Below are positions 4,995-8,669 of a DNA stretch of 8,669 nucleotides, in pieces; the first letter of the stretch is position 1; each line of letters opens with the position of its first letter. Source of the DNA: Rickettsiales bacterium (lineage in GTDB: Bacteria > Pseudomonadota > Alphaproteobacteria > Rickettsiales > UBA3002); assembly GCA_947441895.1 (NCBI GenBank), contig CANEUT010000057.1, positions 1 to 8,669 of the forward strand. Direction: 5' to 3'. The position numbers were made by a program, and so were the translations under genes. The notes under the pieces are model-generated. The model saw nothing but the letters and a program-made list of their open reading frames with translations, was not told the DNA's origin and ran no database searches.

Positions 4995-7160
4995 CTACAT
5001 AAAATAATACGGATTCACGTCGATTTTGATACGCACGCCGCTGAATTTCTGCGTGCTCAACCAGCCGCGCAGCGTGCGTTGCAGGTGGATGCCCGGCGCG
5101 GCTTTCACCAGCAGGCGATAGCGATATTGTCCGCGCAGTTTTGAAAGCGGTGCCGGCGCAGGCCCCAGCACGGTGAGGCGCGCGTCGGCCGGGGCAGATT
5201 TTGCAAGCTGCTGCCCCGCCGCGCGCACATTGGCCTCACTCACCCCATCCAGCAAAATGGCGGCCAATTGGCCAAACGGTGGCCATGCTCCTGCTTTACG
5301 TTCTTTCGCTTCCAACGCCATCAGTTTGTCGCGGTCATGGGCGCAAAGCGATTTCATAACGGGGTGGTCAGGCTCGTACGTCTGAATAAACACTTTGCCC
5401 GCCAGCTCGCCTCGCCCGGCACGGCCCGCCAACTGGTGCAGCAATTGATAGCTGCGTTCGCCCGCGCGCAAATCAGCACCACTCAGCCCCACATCAGCAT
5501 CCACCACCACCACAAAGGTGAGGCGCGGGAAGTGGTGCCCCTTCGCCACCATTTGCGTGCCCACCAGAATATCCACCTCGCCCCGCTCAATCTGGTTCCA
5601 TGTCTCCAGCGCGATCGATTCGTCGGAAGATAAAACCGCAAGTGTAATAGGGCGTGCGTAGCCTTCCATGGCGAGCCGCGAAGCGAGGGGGTCAGCGGCG
5701 TTTGCCGCGAAGGGGGGTTCGCCCCCTTCTGAAATTCTAAACATATCCCGCGCTTCTTCGGCGATGCGTTCTACACCGGGTCCGCAGGCGGCCAATTTGT
5801 CATGTTCCGCATTACAGCTTGGGCATTTTTGCGGCATGGTTTCACGGTGGCCGCAATGGTGACACTCTAACCGATTCTTCCCGTGCACCACCAGCCACGC
5901 CGAACAATGGCTGCACTGGAAACGGTGCCCACACGCGCGGCACAGCAGCAGCGGCGCATAACCGCGGCGATTCAAAAAAAGGAGCACCTGTTCGCCGCGC
6001 GCCAGCGTCGCCAGCATTTCTGCCCGCACCAATGGCGATAAAAAATTCCCCCGTTCCGGCGGGTGAATACGCATATCCACCAGCTCCACACTTGGCAGCC
6101 CCGCCGCCCCAAACCGCTCGGGCAAATGCAGCTTTTCATATTTGCCGTTCTTCACATTCTCCAGTGTTTCCAATGATGGCGTGGCGGATGCCAGCACAAT
6201 GGGAATCTGTTCAAAATGTGCCCGCACCACGGCCATGTCACGCGCGTGATAGAGCACGCCATCTTCCTGCTTATAGCTCGGGTCATGTTCCTCATCGACA
6301 ATGATGAGGCCAAGATTTTTAAACGGCAGAAACAGCGCCGAACGCGCACCCACCACCACCGGCGCCGCGCCGCGCACCACCGCTTGCCAGGCGCGGGCTT
6401 TGGCCACCGGCGTCATGTGCGAATGCCACGCGGTGGGATGCGCACCGAAAGTTTGTTCAAATCGCGCGAACCATTGATGCGTCAGCGCAATCTCGGGCAG
6501 CAGCACGAGCACTTGCTGGCCGCGCGCCATGGCCTCCGCAATCGCATGAAAATAGACTTCGGTTTTGCCCGAGCCAGTCACCCCGTCCAGCAGGATTGGT
6601 TTAAGCGCTTCGCGCTTTTGGGATGGGGACTTCGCCCCCAAACCCCCGACGCTTCGCGGCTCGCCATGGAAGGCTACGCACGACCCATCAACTATTTCGC
6701 TGCCCTCACCCAACACATCTTTTAATTTATCAGCCGCTTTTTGCTGCGCCTCAGTAAGCGTGGGCAGGGTGATGGTAAATGCTGGAATGGTAAGCGGCTT
6801 TTTGGGCGTTTTTGCGGCATGGGCAAGGCCACACAGCGAAAGCACCGCGCCTTTAGGGGCTAAGGTAAATTCCGAAATCCAATCCAACCAGCGGCGATAA
6901 TTCTTGGCCAATGGCGGCAGGTCATCAATCACCCGCGTGACGGGTTTCAGCTTAAATTCTTTTTTGGCCGGCGGCGGCGCGGCATCCCACACGGCGCCAA
7001 TAAGGCTGCGCTTACCCAGTGGCGCTTCCACCAATGCTCCCTCGGCCGTTCCTGTGGGCACGGCATAGTCAAATGCACTATCCAGCAACGCGGGTAAAAG
7101 CACCCCCATGCGAGAGGTTGCTTGCAGCATTTGGGAAGTCGCGGTACTAGGTATTTTCAT
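4995..7160 (-). CDS. priA: Primosomal replication-restart helicase PriA, with two in-frame repeat-derived insertions
   Basis: PriA recognises stalled forks and reloads the replisome using 3'-5' helicase activity. Numbering from ATG 7160 (721 residues): N-terminal DNA-binding domain (VLLPALLDSAFDYAVP, 20-35); Walker A GVTGSGKTEVY at 193-203; LLPEIALT at 220-227; DEEH at 289-292; eight zinc-binding cysteines (407, 410, 416, 419, 433, 436, 446, 449); GTQMVAKGHHFP at 534-545; QLAGRAGR at 576-583; and a C-terminal domain ending DVNPYYFM. All key residues are intact, so it is probably functional. Residues about 156-185 and 475-504 come from repeat copies R7 and R6 and do not fit the family pattern. 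No start has a clear ribosome binding site; ATG 7175 is also in frame but lies in a repeat, and 7130 is possible. It diverges from tal and converges on the YbjN gene. Confidence 0.95.
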   Translation of the reverse strand: MKIPSTATSQMLQATSRMGVLLPALLDSAFDYAVPTGTAEGALVEAPLGKRSLIGAVWDAAPPPAKKEFKLKPVTRVIDDLPPLAKNYRRWLDWISEFTLAPKGAVLSLCGLAHAAKTPKKPLTIPAFTITLPTLTEAQQKAADKLKDVLGEGSEIVDGSCVAFHGEPRSVGGLGAKSPSQKREALKPILLDGVTGSGKTEVYFHAIAEAMARGQQVLVLLPEIALTHQWFARFEQTFGAHPTAWHSHMTPVAKARAWQAVVRGAAPVVVGARSALFLPFKNLGLIIVDEEHDPSYKQEDGVLYHARDMAVVRAHFEQIPIVLASATPSLETLENVKNGKYEKLHLPERFGAAGLPSVELVDMRIHPPERGNFLSPLVRAEMLATLARGEQVLLFLNRRGYAPLLLCRACGHRFQCSHCSAWLVVHGKNRLECHHCGHRETMPQKCPSCNAEHDKLAACGPGVERIAEEARDMFRISEGGEPPFAANAADPLASRLAMEGYARPITLAVLSSDESIALETWNQIERGEVDILVGTQMVAKGHHFPRLTFVVVVDADVGLSGADLRAGERSYQLLHQLAGRAGRGELAGKVFIQTYEPDHPVMKSLCAHDRDKLMALEAKERKAGAWPPFGQLAAILLDGVSEANVRAAGQQLAKSAPADARLTVLGPAPAPLSKLRGQYRYRLLVKAAPGIHLQRTLRGWLSTQKFSGVRIKIDVNPYYFM
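5649..5738 (+). repeat. Palindromic repeat, copy R6, inserted in priA
   Basis: This is the 3' block alone, in the orientation opposite to priA. It shares a 33-base identical core with R7 (from CGTGCGTAGCCTTCC to GAGCCGCGAAGCG) and matches R2 along its length, including the GCGGC/GCCGC hairpin and the AAGGGGG/CCCCCTT end palindrome. In priA it encodes RISEGGEPPFAANAADP followed by LASRLAMEGYARP, between the zinc-binding/helix region ending ARDMF and the strand ITLAVLSSD. The edges are set by where the protein leaves and rejoins the expected PriA pattern, so each is uncertain by a few bases. Confidence 0.88.
6606..6695 (-). repeat. Palindromic repeat, copy R7, inserted in priA
   Basis: This is the 3' block in the same orientation as priA, opposite to R6. 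The first 33 bases after the joint are identical to R6; after that it diverges to GGGGGTTTGGGGGCGAAG..CCCC and a AAGCGC/GCGCTT palindrome. It is read in a different frame from R6 and gives DGSCVAFHGEPRSV and GGLGAKSPSQKREAL, placed between the helix LKDVLGEGS and the Walker A strand PILLDGVTGSGKT. The opposite strand would read ASRLAMEGYARP, exactly the peptide R6 gives. Confidence 0.88.
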
Positions 7161-7170
7161 AATTATTTTC

Positions 7171-7274
7171 GTCATTGCGAGCGAAAGTAGCGATGCGGCA
7201 GCAAAGACTACATGTCATCCTGAACGAAGTGAAGGATCTAATTGGATTCTTCGCTTCGCTCAGAATGACAATGT
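7171..7274. repeat. Different palindromic repeat (GTCATCCTGA type), copy R8
   Basis: Two arms of 27 bases, 7213-7239 and 7244-7270, form an inverted repeat (22 of 27 positions agree) around a 4-base loop. The left arm is TGTCATCCTGAACGAAGTG..; the right arm is the complement of TGTCATTCTGAGCGAAGCG... A partial unit of the related GTCATTGCGAGCGAA type precedes it (from 7171). Repeats of this style are common in bacterial genomes, including alphaproteobacteria. It takes up almost the whole gap between divergent priA and tal. Confidence 0.85.
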
Positions 7275-7287
7275 GAAAGGAACCGTG

Positions 7288-7941
7288 ATGAAATTTTTTG
7301 CCGACACAGCAGATATTGCCGAAATCAAAGACCTTGCCGATACTGGCTTGCTGGATGGGGTGACCACCAACCCGTCGCTCATCAAAAAATCGGGTCGCGA
7401 CTTCAAGGAAGTCATCAAGGAAATCTGCGCCGTGGTCGATGGCCCCGTCAGCGCCGAAGTGGTGGCGCTCGACTATGAAGGCATGGTGCGTCAAGGCGAA
7501 GACCTGCGCAAAATTGCTGATAATGTGTGCATTAAAGTGCCCCTCACCATTGATGGCCTCAAGGCCTGTAAACACTTCACCAGCAGCGGCACGCAAGTGA
7601 ATGTTACGCTGTGCTTCTCGGCAGGTCAGGCGCTGCTGGCGGCCAAAGCAGGGGCCACCTTCATCAGCCCGTTCGTGGGCCGTTTGGATGACATCGCCAC
7701 CGATGGTATGCAGCTGATTCATGACATTGTGACCATCTACAACAACTATCCGCAGTTCGAGACCGAAGTGCTGGTGGCCAGTGTGCGCCACCCCATGCAC
7801 ATTATCGAAGCCGCTAAAATGGGCGCCGGGGTGATGACGGCGCCGGCATCGGTGATTAAGGCGCTGGTGAAGCACCCGCTGACCGATAAGGGCTTGGAAC
7901 AATTCCTGAAAGACTGGGAAGCGACGGGTCAGAAGCTTTAA
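7288..7941 (+). CDS. tal: Transaldolase / fructose-6-phosphate aldolase family protein (TalC/Fsa type)
   Basis: This is a short-form transaldolase of 217 residues, the usual size of the TalC/Fsa group. The family moves a dihydroxyacetone unit between sugar phosphates in the non-oxidative pentose phosphate pathway, or cleaves fructose 6-phosphate. Landmarks are the N-terminal MKFFADTADIAEI, DGVTTNPSL (23-31), the Schiff-base lysine K83 in CIKVPLT, NVTLCFSAGQA, FISPFVGRLDD, and LVASVRHPMHI. Transaldolase activity is more likely than aldolase for this group in bacteria, but the sequence alone does not decide it. ATG 7288 has AAAGGA at 7276-7281; a longer frame upstream is repeat R8 and is rejected. 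It diverges from priA and is followed 11 bases later by the YifN-type gene. Confidence 0.93.
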   Translation: MKFFADTADIAEIKDLADTGLLDGVTTNPSLIKKSGRDFKEVIKEICAVVDGPVSAEVVALDYEGMVRQGEDLRKIADNVCIKVPLTIDGLKACKHFTSSGTQVNVTLCFSAGQALLAAKAGATFISPFVGRLDDIATDGMQLIHDIVTIYNNYPQFETEVLVASVRHPMHIIEAAKMGAGVMTAPASVIKALVKHPLTDKGLEQFLKDWEATGQKL

Positions 7942-7952
7942 GGTGCACAAAA

Positions 7953-8378
7953 GTGGCCATTAATGAGCATCCCGCCAAAGGATCCATTCTTATTTGCAAT
8001 TTTGATGGAGCGTTTAAAATTCCCGAAATGGTAAAGCCACGCTGCGTTATTGTTTTGAGTCCCAAAATAATGAATCGGCCTAAACTTTGTACGGTGGTGT
8101 GTCTTAGTAACACTCCACCCGATCCCGTGATGCCATACCACATGCAAATCAACCTGGCTCCGGCATTGCCAAATCCTTGGAACAGTAACGGTGTTTGGGT
8201 GAAGGGCGACATGGTTTATTCTATTGGGTTTCAACGACTAGATTTTATACGCTTGGGCAAACAAGCAAATGGTAAAAGAATCTATTATTATTCAAAGCTT
8301 AATGATCATCAAATGAAGCAGGTACACGCCTGTGTTCTGCGCGGAATGGGCTTATCGTCATTGACAAAACATCTGTAA
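7953..8378 (+). CDS. YifN-family PemK/MazF-fold protein (putative toxin), no antitoxin seen
   Basis: The 141-residue product begins with GTG 7953 (AINEHPAKGSILICNFDG), a start that matches the usual N-terminus of the YifN group; there is only a weak AAGGTG upstream. PEMVKPRCVIVLSP (24-37) carries the conserved arginine region of the CcdB/MazF fold, followed by RPKLCTVVCLSNTPP (42-56), WVKGDMVYSIGFQRLD (82-97) and GKRIYYY (107-113). MazF-like proteins are sequence-specific endoribonucleases normally paired with an antitoxin; none is seen on either side, where tal lies before and a structured non-coding stretch after. YifN members often stand alone, so a toxin role is inference. The gene follows tal by 11 bases and could be co-transcribed. 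The second half is visibly richer in A and T than tal, which may mean recent arrival. Confidence 0.85.
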   Translation: MAINEHPAKGSILICNFDGAFKIPEMVKPRCVIVLSPKIMNRPKLCTVVCLSNTPPDPVMPYHMQINLAPALPNPWNSNGVWVKGDMVYSIGFQRLDFIRLGKQANGKRIYYYSKLNDHQMKQVHACVLRGMGLSSLTKHL

Positions 8379-8397
8379 GCTAATAAATTGGGCTTGT

Positions 8398-8510
8398 TAG
8401 CGGCTCTCGGTTTTCTGATCCGCGTCTAAGACCTGACAACAGGCCACTGCACCGATGTGGTGATTACAAACTCTGGTGCAGTGCAGATATAAACCCGCTT
8501 AGGCGGGTTT
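8398..8510 (+). ncRNA. Candidate structured 3' region or small RNA ending in a terminator
   Basis: After the YifN-type stop codon come three hairpins: GCGG/CCGC (8400 region), CCTG-ACAA-CAGG (8432-8443), and a perfect 9-bp stem CACTGCACC / GGTGCAGTG (8445-8453 with 8475-8483). The terminator at 8491-8510 follows directly. No open frame covers it. It could be the 3' end of the tal-yifN transcript or an independent small RNA; no promoter was recognised. It matches no RNA family I know. Confidence 0.35.
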
Positions 8511-8516
8511 TCTTTT
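8491..8516 (+). terminator. Rho-independent terminator after the YifN-type gene
   Basis: AAACCCGC (8491-8498) pairs with GCGGGTTT (8503-8510) around the loop TTAG, followed by TCTTTT. This is the likely end of the tal-yifN transcript. Confidence 0.85.
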
Positions 8517-8563
8517 GGGTGGCCTAGCCGCATCACTCCCGCCAAAAACGCCTAAAACCTCAT

Positions 8564-8601
8564 AAAAACCTGTTTCTGGGTCGAGTGTTGCAGGTTTTTT
8601 T
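8564..8601. terminator. Possible second, two-way terminator
   Basis: AAAAACCTG (8564-8572) pairs with CAGGTTTTT (8591-8599) around an 18-base loop, with extra T at the 3' end and A at the 5' end. It could stop transcription from either side; the long loop makes it less certain. Confidence 0.5.
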
Positions 8602-8646
8602 GTTACCTTTAACCTCATGAAGAAGCGTGCTCACATCATCCGTTTT

Positions 8647-8669
8647 GTCATCCCGGGCCTGACCCGGGA
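8647..8669. repeat. Start of a GTCATCCCGGG-type repeat, cut by the window end (R9)
   Basis: GTCATCCCGGGCCTGACCCGGGA has a perfect 7-bp inverted repeat, TCCCGGG / CCCGGGA (8651-8657 with 8663-8669). It is the opening of a repeat common in alphaproteobacteria (GTCATCCCGGNCTTGACCCGGGAT style). The remainder lies outside the window. Confidence 0.65.

Noticed and set aside
6216..6725. Plus-strand frames across priA
   Set aside because: They are antisense to conserved helicase motifs. Their only notable part, ASRLAMEGYARP, comes from the R7 repeat.
7108..7287. N-terminal extension of tal
   Set aside because: It is translated from repeat R8 and the priA 5' end; transaldolases of this group begin at MKFFADTA, which has its own AAAGGA site.
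7147..7950. Long minus-strand open frame (267 codons) opposite tal
   Set aside because: It lies fully antisense to a clear transaldolase, its protein is rich in His and Arg with no recognisable domain, and it includes the R8 repeat. It is a shadow of the tal codons.
8618..8669. Short frame starting ATGAAGAAGCGTGC at the right edge
   Set aside because: No ribosome binding site, and it runs at once into the R9 repeat; too short to judge.

Overview
The window reads as bacterial chromosome, most likely from an alphaproteobacterium of moderate GC content. The evidence is a SecB gene divergent from a Tim44-like (TimA-type) inner-membrane protein, a YbjN protein of the alphaproteobacterial type, a PriA gene divergent from a fructose-6-phosphate aldolase-type transaldolase, and dispersed palindromic repeats of the GTCATCC.. 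style. I cannot name the genus. Repeats that invade reading frames are best known from Rickettsia, and comparable deep-branching or host- or prey-associated alphaproteobacterial lineages are possible; this is inference only.

Layout from left to right. Bases 1-642 hold the C-terminal part of a branched-chain aminotransferase (ilvE). A composite repeat separates it from the convergent secB-pgsA pair (minus strand, stop and start codons abutting). A Tim44-domain gene runs the other way from secB, with another repeat sitting just before its ribosome binding site. Two small exported proteins follow (2876-3211 and 3501-3764), each with the same ribosome-binding context and nearly the same GNRA-loop terminator, and each followed by a further repeat copy. 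About 330 bases without a gene (4063-4395) hold a possible structured RNA upstream of a YbjN-family gene. A repeat fills the short convergent gap before priA (minus strand). The priA reading frame contains two in-frame copies of the same repeat in opposite orientations. A different palindromic repeat separates priA from the divergent transaldolase gene, which is followed closely by a lone PemK/MazF-fold (YifN-type) toxin-like gene, a structured 3' region with a terminator, and the first half of another repeat cut by the window end.

The housekeeping genes are not one pathway: amino acid synthesis (ilvE), phospholipid synthesis and protein export (pgsA, secB, Tim44), replication restart (priA), and sugar phosphate metabolism (tal). 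The unusual content is the repeat family. Seven copies lie within 6 kb. They are modular, with a 5' hairpin whose stem changes sequence but keeps pairing, an optional internal block, and a 3' palindromic block. Only the 3' block is found inside priA, where it adds about 30 residues at two loop positions without breaking the frame. This resembles the Rickettsia palindromic elements in behaviour, but the sequence is not one I recognise.
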